In this document: positions 39,889 through 47,579 of the stretch, in pieces
Numbering within the stretch: position 1 is the first letter of the stretch
Layout: the number at the start of each line of letters is the position of its first letter
Assembly (NCBI RefSeq): GCF_009695775.1
Contig: NZ_VUNG01000030.1
Coordinates: 1 to 47,579 of the forward strand
Direction of reading: 5' to 3'
From: Hallella mizrahii
GTDB taxonomy: Bacteria; Bacteroidota; Bacteroidia; Bacteroidales; Bacteroidaceae
DNA length: 47,579 nucleotides
Notes under the pieces: model-generated
The model's database searches: none
What the model was told of the DNA's origin: nothing
The model's input: the letters and a program-made list of their open reading frames with translations, nothing else
Made by a program: the position numbers and the translations under genes

Positions 39889-41628
39889 TTACCATTCTCC
39901 TATGTTTTGTGTGTAATGTCCATTGGAAGCTGCTATCTGAGCGTATGGAATGGGCAGGTACTCGTTTTTGTTCTTAGTGAAATGAGCAGCTGTGTATATG
40001 GAGCAGTCGTTGGCCTCCTCAGCATAGTACTTGTTGAGGACTTTGTCGGCTTCTCCCCAGCGTACGAGGTCGAAGAATCGCTCACATTCCATGCCCATCT
40101 CCAAGCGACGCTCCATCTTGACAATCTTCAGCGCCTGAGTCTGGTCGTAGTTGCCTTTGTAGGTGGTGATATTCATCTTCACGCCATAGTCGTGCTGATA
40201 GTTGGCGATGACGCTGGTACTCTGCTTGGCGCGCTGCCGCAGTTGGTTGACGAGGCTGATGGCCTCTGGGATGCGTCCGTCGTTGAGCTGTACGAGTGCC
40301 TCGGCACGTTCCAAGAGCACATCGGCATAGCGGAAGACGATACGGTTCTCGGATGTTCCCCACCAGGAGCCCTTGATGAGATAGGAACCCACGAGGTCAG
40401 GGTCTACATTCTGCTTGAGGGTGACATAATGACCATACAGACCGTTGGAGCGGCTCCAGGCGGCACTGTTGTCCATGATGTATTTGGGATTGAACTCATA
40501 AGGCAGTCCGGGCATGCCGACGGTGAGGAAGAGGCGCGGGTCGGCATAGTCGGTGGCCTTGTCGTAGTCCTTCTGATTGTAGGTGTCGAGCAAGGGCAGT
40601 CCGTCGGCACTGGTACGGTAGGCGTTGACAAGATTCTGGCTCGGCTTGTAGAAGTCGCATCCACCATCGGTGACGCCGGGGATATTGGGTACGATCAGAC
40701 CGTAGCTCCAATTGAGGTTGCCATATTTCGTACCGTCGTTCTTTGAGTATTGCATGGCCCAGATGCTCTCCTTTCCGTTCTCATACTGCTCTTCAGGGCG
40801 GAAGTTGTTGTGGAAATCACTCTCCAGTCCATAGCCACCGGCGGTGTAGATAGCCGGATCGCTGTATTCCACCACTTTGGCGAGGTCATCCTTGTTGATG
40901 CTCGTCACCTCATTGGTGTTGGGGTCATCCTGATGGTATGCCTTATAGAGATAGGCCTTTGTGAGGAAAGCGGCGGCAGCAGCCTTTGTAGGCCGACCCT
41001 TGTCAGCCTGCGTGACAGGCAGTGTCTTGTAGGCTTCCTCTAAGTCATCGATAATGAGCTGCCAGCCCTCGTCATTGCTGTACTGTCTGTTGGAGAGCTC
41101 GTTATACTGCGCTGTGGTGAGATGCTCATCCATAATGAACGGGATGTTCTTATACAGTCGCTTGAGAAGGAAATGACCGTAAGCGCGCAGGAACTTCATC
41201 TCAGCGATGCGCTCGTTCTTCAGTGGATAGGTAGCCTCATCGGTCTGATCGAGCAGTGCGATGGCGGTGTTGACACGGGAGATGCCGTTGTAGAGGCGCT
41301 GCCACATGTCACTGATGTTCCAGTTCGTTGTCAGAATGCCCTGTGATATCTCAAGCTGATGGAACACGTCACCGTCGCTGGTACCATTTCCGCCCTTGTA
41401 GGCATCGTCACTGCGTACATCATAGTTCCACATAGAGAAAGAGGAGTTGATGTCCTCAGCGGAAATCCAAACGGCATAGGCAGAGATGACGAGGTTATCA
41501 ACATATTGGGACGACTTCACCTGTTCATCCGTCAGAACACCCTGTGGGGTCTGTTTGTCAAGGAAGTCGGAGCAGCTGGCCGTCAGCAAGCTGAGAGCCA
41601 AGGCTCCTATATATATAGACTTTTTCAT
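39889..41628 (-). CDS. SusD-like lipoprotein of the fructan locus
   Basis: This outer-membrane glycan-capturing lid of the neighbouring SusC has 579 residues with a lipoprotein signal (LLTASCSDFLDKQTPQG). Family hallmarks are IAEMKFLRAYGHFLLKRLYKNIP, the RYADVLLERAEALVQLNDG segment and the C-terminal RRLEMGMECERFFDLVRWG. The insert between these is longer than in the first SusD (545 residues). The gene starts 16 bases after SusC and is followed directly by the binding-protein gene. Confidence 0.94.
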   Translation of the reverse strand: MKKSIYIGALALSLLTASCSDFLDKQTPQGVLTDEQVKSSQYVDNLVISAYAVWISAEDINSSFSMWNYDVRSDDAYKGGNGTSDGDVFHQLEISQGILTTNWNISDMWQRLYNGISRVNTAIALLDQTDEATYPLKNERIAEMKFLRAYGHFLLKRLYKNIPFIMDEHLTTAQYNELSNRQYSNDEGWQLIIDDLEEAYKTLPVTQADKGRPTKAAAAAFLTKAYLYKAYHQDDPNTNEVTSINKDDLAKVVEYSDPAIYTAGGYGLESDFHNNFRPEEQYENGKESIWAMQYSKNDGTKYGNLNWSYGLIVPNIPGVTDGGCDFYKPSQNLVNAYRTSADGLPLLDTYNQKDYDKATDYADPRLFLTVGMPGLPYEFNPKYIMDNSAAWSRSNGLYGHYVTLKQNVDPDLVGSYLIKGSWWGTSENRIVFRYADVLLERAEALVQLNDGRIPEAISLVNQLRQRAKQSTSVIANYQHDYGVKMNITTYKGNYDQTQALKIVKMERRLEMGMECERFFDLVRWGEADKVLNKYYAEEANDCSIYTAAHFTKNKNEYLPIPYAQIAASNGHYTQNIGEW

Positions 41629-41644
41629 GGTAGTGATAATAGTG

Positions 41645-44600
41645 TTAGAATGTAACGTTGAGTCCGAACGTGATGTTCAGAGGGATAGGATAGCCATAGT
41701 TGGGGTTCTCCGGGTCCACGCCTGTAAAGTTTGATGCATGTATCGTGAGCAGGTTCTGTGCGCTGACATAGAATCTCAGCCGCTGCATGTACAGTTTCTT
41801 TGCCAGATTCTCGGGCACGTTATATCCCAGCTGTATGGTGCGCAGCTTCAGATAAGAGCCGTTCTCAACCCAGTAGGACGAGACCCGCTTCTCGTTGTTG
41901 TTGTCACTCAGTGAGAGCGCCGGGATGTTACTGTTCGGATTGGTCGGGCTCCAGGCATTGAGCAGACGGGTGCCTTTGTTGAGGAAGCCGATGTTCAGTC
42001 CTGCCCAGATATCGGTCTCTTTCTTCAAGTCTGAGATGACATCTACGCCCTGTACACCCTGCCAGAACATCGTGAAGTCGAACTGCTTGTATTGCAAATA
42101 GACGTTCAGGCCATAAGTGAAGTCGGGTACGGGATTGTATATCCAGTCCTGGTCGGCTTCCGTGATGACGTTGTCGCCATTGAGGTCCTTCCATCTGATG
42201 CGTCCCAAGGCAGCCCCTTCCTGCTTGGCGTGGTTGTCGATGTCGTCCTGGCTCTTGAAGATGCCGTCAGCGACATATCCCACCTGCGCGCCCATAGGAT
42301 GTCCGATGACACTCTTCACGCCATTACCTCCGAATGTACCGTTGGCAGCGACAGTGGCGGGCAGCTTGGTAATCTTATTACGATAGGTGCCGATGTTGCC
42401 GGTGATGTCATATTTCAGTCCCCACCGGGTGTTCTTACGGTAACCGAAGTTGAACTCCACACCCTTGTTCTCCATCTCGCCGGCATTGATCCACTGTGAG
42501 CTACCCTCGCCCATGGCGGCGATGCCAGCCATCTGCACGAGGATATTGGTAGTCTTCTTATAGTACCAGTCAAGGCTGCCGTAGAGCGAGTTGTCGAAGA
42601 GCGTGTAGTCGAGACCTAAATTAGTCTGTGTAGTTGTCTCCCATTTGATGTCGTCGTTGCCAATCTGGTTGCGCTTAAAGCCTGACGAGAGAATTTGTCC
42701 GCCATTAGTGCCGGCGATGTCGTAGGATGTGCCATAACTCTGTCCACCGCTCTCGTTGACACCATAGTTGCTCTCATAGATGGTGTAGCGGGCTATATTG
42801 GAGATTTCCTGGTTACCGGTCTGTCCCCATGAGGCACGTAGCTTGAGGTCATCAATCCATTTGGCTTTCATAAACTTCTCCTGGCTGATGCGCCATCCAA
42901 GAGAGAAGCTGGGGAACATTGCATAGCGGTTGTTCTTGCCGAAACGGCTTGAACCGTCATAGCGCACTGTGGCGGAGGCCAGGTATTTGTCAGCATAGGT
43001 ATAGTTGGCCTTACCAAAATACGATACCAGGGAATAGCCTTCGCCACCACCGTAAGCTTGGGCAGAACCCATGCCGGCACTGGGCCACATGTAGTCTGGA
43101 TTGAGAATGATGTAGCTTTCTTTATAGCCTGAGAAATTGATATCATCCTCTCGGTTGAGCTCCACACCGGCCATGGCATCAAAACGGTGCTGATCCTTGA
43201 CGAAATTGTAGGTCGCCACCGCATTCCACATCCATTTAGTCCAATGTTCCTGTTTTGCTTCCACGGCATTGGTGGAAGTTGCCACATTGCCTTCAGTGAT
43301 GGGATAGGTGAAGAAGCGCTGCTGCTTCTGCGCGTAGTCGAGGCCGAAGGTAGAGCGGAGGTTGAAACCCTTGAAGAGATGGAGATTGACATAGGCGTCG
43401 CCAAAAGCACGCCAGTAGGTATACCGGTTGTCGGCGTTGCGATGCAGACGTGCCACTGGGTTCTCACGGTCCGGGTAGCCGCCCACGGGACCGGCATAAC
43501 TGCCATCGGTGGTATAGACGGGGAGAGAGGGGTTGAACTGCAGGACGTTCTCTAAGAATCCGCCGGGAGCCTGTACTTCTGAGGTGCGGTTCAGCGTGAA
43601 ATGCTCACCTAAGGTCAGCACGTTCTTGATGACATCGTATTCCGTATTCATACGTGCAGAGAAGCGTTCGAAGTCAGATGTCTTGATGATACCCAGATTC
43701 TTATAGTAGCCTAACGAGAAATAGGAAGAGCCGCGCTCAGAACCGTTGCTCACCGCCACATTATAGTTCTGAATGACACCCGTGCGCGTTGTCTCGTCAA
43801 ACCAGTCGGTGTCTGCGGCGGGTGTCGTCCCGGCAGCGTCGAGATATTTCGACATGCTGATGCTGTTGAGCACAGGATAGCCGGCTGGGTTGTAGCCCCA
43901 ATTGTAGTGATAGCCCAAACCGTTGGTATTTGGATCCAGACCGTCGTTGACATAGGCCTGCCACATCACCTGACCATATTGCTTGGCGTTGAGCACATCC
44001 ATCTTATGGGCATACATGGAGGCTGCCACAGAAGCGTCGACATCGACCTTCACCTTGCCATTCTTACCTTTCTTTGTAGTGATGATGATGACGCCGTTGG
44101 CAGCGCGGCTGCCATAGATAGATGCAGAAGCCGCATCTTTGAGCACTTGGATGCTTTCGATATCAGCAGCATTGAGCTCGTGCATGCCGGCTTTTGTAGG
44201 CACGCCGTCGATGATATAAAGTGGGTCATTGTTGTTGAGCGTTCCCACACCGCGGATTCTCACGGTAGCAGCTCCTGAGGGTGAGCCGTCGGCACTGATG
44301 TTCATGCCTGGCACTCTTCCCTGCAAAGCTTTCATGGGGTTGTTCTCATTTTGCTTGGCCAAATCATCAACGCTAACTACAGAGATGGCGCCTGTCAGGT
44401 CGGCTTTACGCTGTACGGTATAGCCGGTGACGACAACTTCATTGAGTTGCTTGCTGTCATCGTGCAACACCACTTTCATATTGTCGGCAGCCGACGTGGA
44501 AGTCGTCTTGAAACCGATATAAGAAATGGTGAGCTTGCTACCTGCAGGTACATTGATTACAAACTTTCCATCGATGTCGGTCACCACACCATTGCTTGTG

Positions 44601-44746
44601 CCTTCCTGCATGACAGTAGCACCGATAACCGGCTCGCCAGTTCCGTCTACCACCATTCCGGTGATGCGGCTTCCCTGCTGGGCTTGTGCTGTCAGACCAT
44701 ACCAACATGCCATCGCCCCAAATACAAACTTAAAAGTCTGGTTCAT
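41645..44746 (-). CDS. SusC-like TonB-dependent transporter of the fructan locus
   Basis: From the ATG at 44746 the protein has 1033 residues: signal peptide ending LTAQAQ, the carboxypeptidase-regulatory-like domain (ITGMVVDGTGEPVIGATVMQ to TISYIGFKTTS), the plug (LNEVVVTGYTVQRKADLTGAIS; YGSRAANGVIIITTKKGK), and the barrel ending in LNITFGLNVTF with terminal Phe. The longer frame (to 44791) runs into the -7 element and is rejected. It is the first gene of the five-gene fructan operon and faces the regulator gene across a 228-base gap. In the B. thetaiotaomicron counterpart this transporter imports levan- or inulin-type oligosaccharides; which one applies here cannot be read. Confidence 0.95.
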   Translation of the reverse strand: MNQTFKFVFGAMACWYGLTAQAQQGSRITGMVVDGTGEPVIGATVMQEGTSNGVVTDIDGKFVINVPAGSKLTISYIGFKTTSTSAADNMKVVLHDDSKQLNEVVVTGYTVQRKADLTGAISVVSVDDLAKQNENNPMKALQGRVPGMNISADGSPSGAATVRIRGVGTLNNNDPLYIIDGVPTKAGMHELNAADIESIQVLKDAASASIYGSRAANGVIIITTKKGKNGKVKVDVDASVAASMYAHKMDVLNAKQYGQVMWQAYVNDGLDPNTNGLGYHYNWGYNPAGYPVLNSISMSKYLDAAGTTPAADTDWFDETTRTGVIQNYNVAVSNGSERGSSYFSLGYYKNLGIIKTSDFERFSARMNTEYDVIKNVLTLGEHFTLNRTSEVQAPGGFLENVLQFNPSLPVYTTDGSYAGPVGGYPDRENPVARLHRNADNRYTYWRAFGDAYVNLHLFKGFNLRSTFGLDYAQKQQRFFTYPITEGNVATSTNAVEAKQEHWTKWMWNAVATYNFVKDQHRFDAMAGVELNREDDINFSGYKESYIILNPDYMWPSAGMGSAQAYGGGEGYSLVSYFGKANYTYADKYLASATVRYDGSSRFGKNNRYAMFPSFSLGWRISQEKFMKAKWIDDLKLRASWGQTGNQEISNIARYTIYESNYGVNESGGQSYGTSYDIAGTNGGQILSSGFKRNQIGNDDIKWETTTQTNLGLDYTLFDNSLYGSLDWYYKKTTNILVQMAGIAAMGEGSSQWINAGEMENKGVEFNFGYRKNTRWGLKYDITGNIGTYRNKITKLPATVAANGTFGGNGVKSVIGHPMGAQVGYVADGIFKSQDDIDNHAKQEGAALGRIRWKDLNGDNVITEADQDWIYNPVPDFTYGLNVYLQYKQFDFTMFWQGVQGVDVISDLKKETDIWAGLNIGFLNKGTRLLNAWSPTNPNSNIPALSLSDNNNEKRVSSYWVENGSYLKLRTIQLGYNVPENLAKKLYMQRLRFYVSAQNLLTIHASNFTGVDPENPNYGYPIPLNITFGLNVTF

Positions 44747-44788
44747 GTTACTTTGGTTTAAGTTTCTAATTACTTTTGGTTTCTGCCG

Positions 44789-44796
44789 CAAAGTTA
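44789..44796 (-). promoter_or_regulatory. -7 element of the fructan operon
   Basis: On the minus strand TAACTTTG lies 42 bases before the susC ATG. There is no TTTG at the standard distance, consistent with a promoter that needs the adjacent regulator. Confidence 0.6.
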
Positions 44797-44943
44797 TGGG
44801 AATTATTATAATATGGTGTTACAAAATTCTATCAGCGGTTTTTAAAATCCATGCATGTTAGAAATTTAAATGGAAATGATAGAATATTTGAACTCGGCTT
44901 CGCTTTTTTCAGCCAAAGCCTTTCAAATATGAAAGAAAAACAA

Positions 44944-44951
44944 TATCTTTG
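44944..44951 (+). promoter_or_regulatory. -7 element of the regulator gene
   Basis: TATCTTTG lies 23 bases before the ATG at 44975; a partial -33 element TTTC (44921-44924) is 19 bases upstream. The binding site of the regulator on the susC side is expected between this and 44796. Confidence 0.6.
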
Positions 44952-44974
44952 CAACTGACAATCAGAAAGAAACC

Positions 44975-47257
44975 ATGAAACCGCTATTGCTGAACCTATT
45001 CTTTTGCAGAGACTCTTTTCTGAAGAAAGCAATGTCATGCAAGATGGTGTTACGCTTCGTAATGCTGTCGTGCCTTTGTCTCTTGCTGTCATGCCAACAG
45101 CACCGCTATCGCATTGGTGTCTCGCAATGCAGCAATGATGGATGGAGACAGAAAGCTAATAGTGAAATCAAAATCGGGCAATATCAATATAGTAATGTCG
45201 ATGTCGTCTTTGCCTCTGCTGAGAACGACGGCCGACGGCAGGTGGCGCAGATAGATTCTATGGTGGCCGACGGCGTTGACCTTCTTGTCGTCTCCCCAAG
45301 CGATACTAAAACGGTGTCCCCGGCTATTGAGCGTGCCTACGATAAAGGCGTTCCGGTCATTCTTTATGACCGGATGACCCAGTCTGAGAAGTACACCGCT
45401 TTCATTGGTGCTGACAATGTTGCCATAGGCCGCTATATGGCACAGTTTGTCATATCGCAAGTCAATAATGGAGATGACGTCGTGGAGATCACAGGACTCG
45501 AAGGCTCTACACCCGTTGAGGAGCGGCATCGCGGCTTTATGGAAACAATCGCGAAAAGCAATAAACACATAAAGGTAACGACCCTTCAAGGCGATTGGAC
45601 AATCAAAACTCCACGAAAGTTGATGTATCAATTTCTTAAAGAAGGTCATCGCCCTATATGTGTTTTCTGTCATAACGATGGCGAAGCTCTTGGGGCTTAT
45701 CTTGGGGCTAAAGATATGGGGCTGGAGAAAAATATGAAATTCGTCGGTATCGATGGATTACCCGGACCCAACCAAGGTGTGGAATGGGTGCGTGAGGGGA
45801 AACTCACGGCTTCTTACATCTATCCTACTAAAGGTGAAAAAATCATTCCGCTTGCAATGAATATTCTGCAGCATAAGCCGTTCAGGCGCATCAATATCCT
45901 TACCTCGGCTTTGGTAACAAAGGACAATGCGACAATCGTTGACATGCAGAACCGAGAGATGCTTAACCAAACGGCCAAAATTTCAGAGTTATACAACAAT
46001 ATCGACAGATATATCAATTTGTATCAAAGTCAAAAGATTATACTCGTGATGGCTGTTATCGTGGTGCTGTTGCTCATCGTCATAGCTGGCTACCAAGTAT
46101 ACCTGCGTAAGACACACGAGCAAATCAACAAGAAGATACAACAATTGGATAAAGAAAAAATAGACTTCTTTACCAATGCGAGCCATCAGTTGCGCACACC
46201 TCTGACACTGGTGAGTGGACCCGTGGAACAACTACTTGCAAGCAATACATTGAAAGGAAAAGACCTCGAGACGGTAAAAATGGTGAGTCGTAATGTCCGT
46301 CAGCTCTCATTGCTTATTGATGGCGTGCTGTCTTTTGATAGCAATAACACTACTGTTGACGACAACACTGTACCGTCGTGTCAATCTCAGCATGAATACG
46401 CCAATGTCACAGAAAGTGAGAATGTTAAGACTGTACAGCCTTCATTGGCTGATGATATCATCAATGAGGATGACAGTCGCCAACAGATCCTTATCATTGA
46501 CGACAATGCAGACATACGTAACTATCTGAGAAGCATACTTGAAAAGAAATATAATGTCTTTGAAGCTGCCAACGGGAAAGAAGGGGTCAGTATGACACAG
46601 AAATACTTACCCGATCTGGTTATCAGTGACATCATGATGCCAGAGATGAACGGCTTGGAGTGCTGCCAGATCATCAAACAAACTAAGATAACTTGTCATA
46701 TACCTGTCATCTTGCTTACGGCACGCGCTCAGGAGGCACAACGTATCGAGGGCTTTGGGCATGGTGCCGACGAATATATGACCAAACCATTTAGTGCCGA
46801 AGTATTGCTTGCACGCGTCAACAATCTGCTCAGCAACCATAAACGGTTGAAAGAAATTTTTGACAGCAACTCCGAGTGGGTTCAAGCAACGAAAAATATC
46901 GAAGGTAGCGACAAACAGTTCGTCGAACTGTTGCGTAAGACGGTATTGGATCATCTCTCAGATCAGAAATTGAAGATGACACAGGTTGCTGACATTATGA
47001 ATATCAGCTATATACAACTGTATAGAAAGACAAAAGCTATCATTGGCATTACGCCAGTGGAGCTGCTGCGAAAAGCTCGCATTAAGCGTGCACTGCTACT
47101 ATTGCAGACAACAAATCTCACAATAGCTGAGATCGCCTATCAGACTGGTTTTGGAAGTCCTTCATATCTTAGTGTGTGCTTCAAAGAAGAATTTGGAAAA
47201 TCACCAAGTGAGATAAGAACTTCGAATGATTTCGAAGACTTAACAAATCCCTTATAA
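44975..47257 (+). CDS. Hybrid two-component regulator with sugar-binding sensor but no ATPase domain
   Basis: Hybrid two-component proteins of Bacteroidetes join sensor, kinase, receiver and DNA-binding domain in one chain. This one has 760 residues. The periplasmic LacI-type sensor (about 44-345; YRIGVSQCSNDGWRQ, VDLLVVSPSDT, VPVILYDRM) is like that of the fructose-sensing BT1754. A membrane helix spans 353-376, HisKA has His404 in NASHQLRTPL, the receiver (505-620) has Asp552 in VISDIMMPEMNG and Lys604 in TKPF, and an AraC-type domain (660-750) ends IAEIAYQTGFGSPSYLSVCFKEEFGKSP. Between 455 and 503 only a polar linker is found; no N box, DxGxG or other HATPase motif exists. The N-terminal LLLSC at Cys40 also resembles a lipobox. 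Regulation of the divergent fructan operon is very likely. Confidence 0.9.
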   Translation: MKPLLLNLFFCRDSFLKKAMSCKMVLRFVMLSCLCLLLSCQQHRYRIGVSQCSNDGWRQKANSEIKIGQYQYSNVDVVFASAENDGRRQVAQIDSMVADGVDLLVVSPSDTKTVSPAIERAYDKGVPVILYDRMTQSEKYTAFIGADNVAIGRYMAQFVISQVNNGDDVVEITGLEGSTPVEERHRGFMETIAKSNKHIKVTTLQGDWTIKTPRKLMYQFLKEGHRPICVFCHNDGEALGAYLGAKDMGLEKNMKFVGIDGLPGPNQGVEWVREGKLTASYIYPTKGEKIIPLAMNILQHKPFRRINILTSALVTKDNATIVDMQNREMLNQTAKISELYNNIDRYINLYQSQKIILVMAVIVVLLLIVIAGYQVYLRKTHEQINKKIQQLDKEKIDFFTNASHQLRTPLTLVSGPVEQLLASNTLKGKDLETVKMVSRNVRQLSLLIDGVLSFDSNNTTVDDNTVPSCQSQHEYANVTESENVKTVQPSLADDIINEDDSRQQILIIDDNADIRNYLRSILEKKYNVFEAANGKEGVSMTQKYLPDLVISDIMMPEMNGLECCQIIKQTKITCHIPVILLTARAQEAQRIEGFGHGADEYMTKPFSAEVLLARVNNLLSNHKRLKEIFDSNSEWVQATKNIEGSDKQFVELLRKTVLDHLSDQKLKMTQVADIMNISYIQLYRKTKAIIGITPVELLRKARIKRALLLLQTTNLTIAEIAYQTGFGSPSYLSVCFKEEFGKSPSEIRTSNDFEDLTNPL

Positions 47258-47579
47258 ACTTCTTGCTTTCCTGCCACTATTCTCCTTCGATTCTCTGTGT
47301 ATCGCAGTCTCAGATTCTCTGTGTATCACTGTCTCAGATTCTCGGTATCATTGTCTCAGATTCTCTTTTTTGTTGTGTTGGGTTCTATAGGTTGCTGCTT
47401 TGCAGCGACACCTAGTCTTTGCTTTCTTCCGTCCTCCCCTATAATATTTAATTAAGGTGACCGCCTCTCTTTTTGTCAAACAAAACGAAAACTTGCGTAT
47501 TTTCTTCAAAAAAACTCGGGAAAAGTTTGGAGGGTATTGGTAAAAGCTGTACCTTTGCACTCGCTTTTCAGAACTACGG
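47258..47579. other. Gene-free right edge with 24-bp tandem repeats
   Basis: No gene was supported. Three units beginning GATTCTC lie at 47289-47312, 47313-47336 and 47337-47358 (24, 24 and 22 bases), with a partial fourth at 47359-47365. A possible hairpin with GCTGC/GCAGC arms stands at about 47393-47406. The remainder is AT-rich and leads into the promoter at the edge. Confidence 0.7.
47526..47557 (+). promoter_or_regulatory. Strong outward promoter at the right edge (TTTG-N20-TACCTTTG)
   Basis: TTTG at 47526-47529 and TACCTTTG at 47550-47557 are exactly 20 bases apart. The -7 octamer is the same as in the two tRNA promoters and the PASTA-operon promoter. The gene it serves lies beyond the window. 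Confidence 0.75.

Overview
The window reads as chromosomal DNA of a Bacteroidales bacterium, most likely Prevotellaceae-like. Three things point there: two SusC/SusD pairs with glycan-degrading enzymes, a hybrid two-component regulator that carries its own DNA-binding domain, and about eighteen promoters of the Bacteroidetes type (a -7 element TAnnTTTG, often with TTTG or TTG 19-20 bases upstream). No insertion sequence, phage gene, CRISPR array or rRNA was seen. Species cannot be named from this sequence alone.

Region 1 (1-13 kb) is mostly core. It holds cdaA and folP on the minus strand, a PIN-domain toxin-antitoxin pair, murF, a PAP2 phosphatase, divergent tRNA-Phe and tRNA-Pro genes fired from an inverted-repeat promoter pair, and the minus-strand cell-wall operon PASTA protein - rluD-like - ddl. 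Next come rpmH (51 codons) divergent from efp, then glycosyltransferase 2 - nucleotide pyrophosphatase-like phosphatase - radC.

Region 2 (13-21.4 kb) is a small polysaccharide utilisation locus: a GH28 pectinase-type enzyme, SusC, SusD, and a fusion of a glycerophosphodiester phosphodiesterase domain to a second GH28 domain. The likely target is a pectic glycan, possibly a modified one. No regulator lies beside it.

Region 3 (21.4-30 kb) opens with a 1-kb gene-free stretch holding a 38-bp perfect palindrome inside a larger inverted repeat and five 23-bp tandem repeats that end just upstream of a promoter. That promoter serves a GH92 alpha-mannosidase. A minus-strand cassette follows (DUF3791-like, DUF3990-like ADP-ribosyltransferase-fold candidate, small protein, GNAT acetyltransferase). 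The region ends with an 1149-residue protein joining a histidine acid phosphatase domain to a second GH92 domain, which suggests attack on phosphorylated mannosides.

Region 4 (30-35 kb) has a class II Fic protein with probable self-operators, a Bax-inhibitor-1-like membrane protein and an M16 metallopeptidase.

Region 5 (35-47.3 kb) is a fructan utilisation locus: a minus-strand operon SusC - SusD - surface glycan-binding protein - GH32 - GH32, divergent from a hybrid two-component regulator with a LacI-like periplasmic sensor. The regulator keeps its phospho-acceptor histidine, receiver and AraC-type domains but has no ATP-binding kinase domain. The right edge carries tandem repeats and a strong outward-facing promoter.
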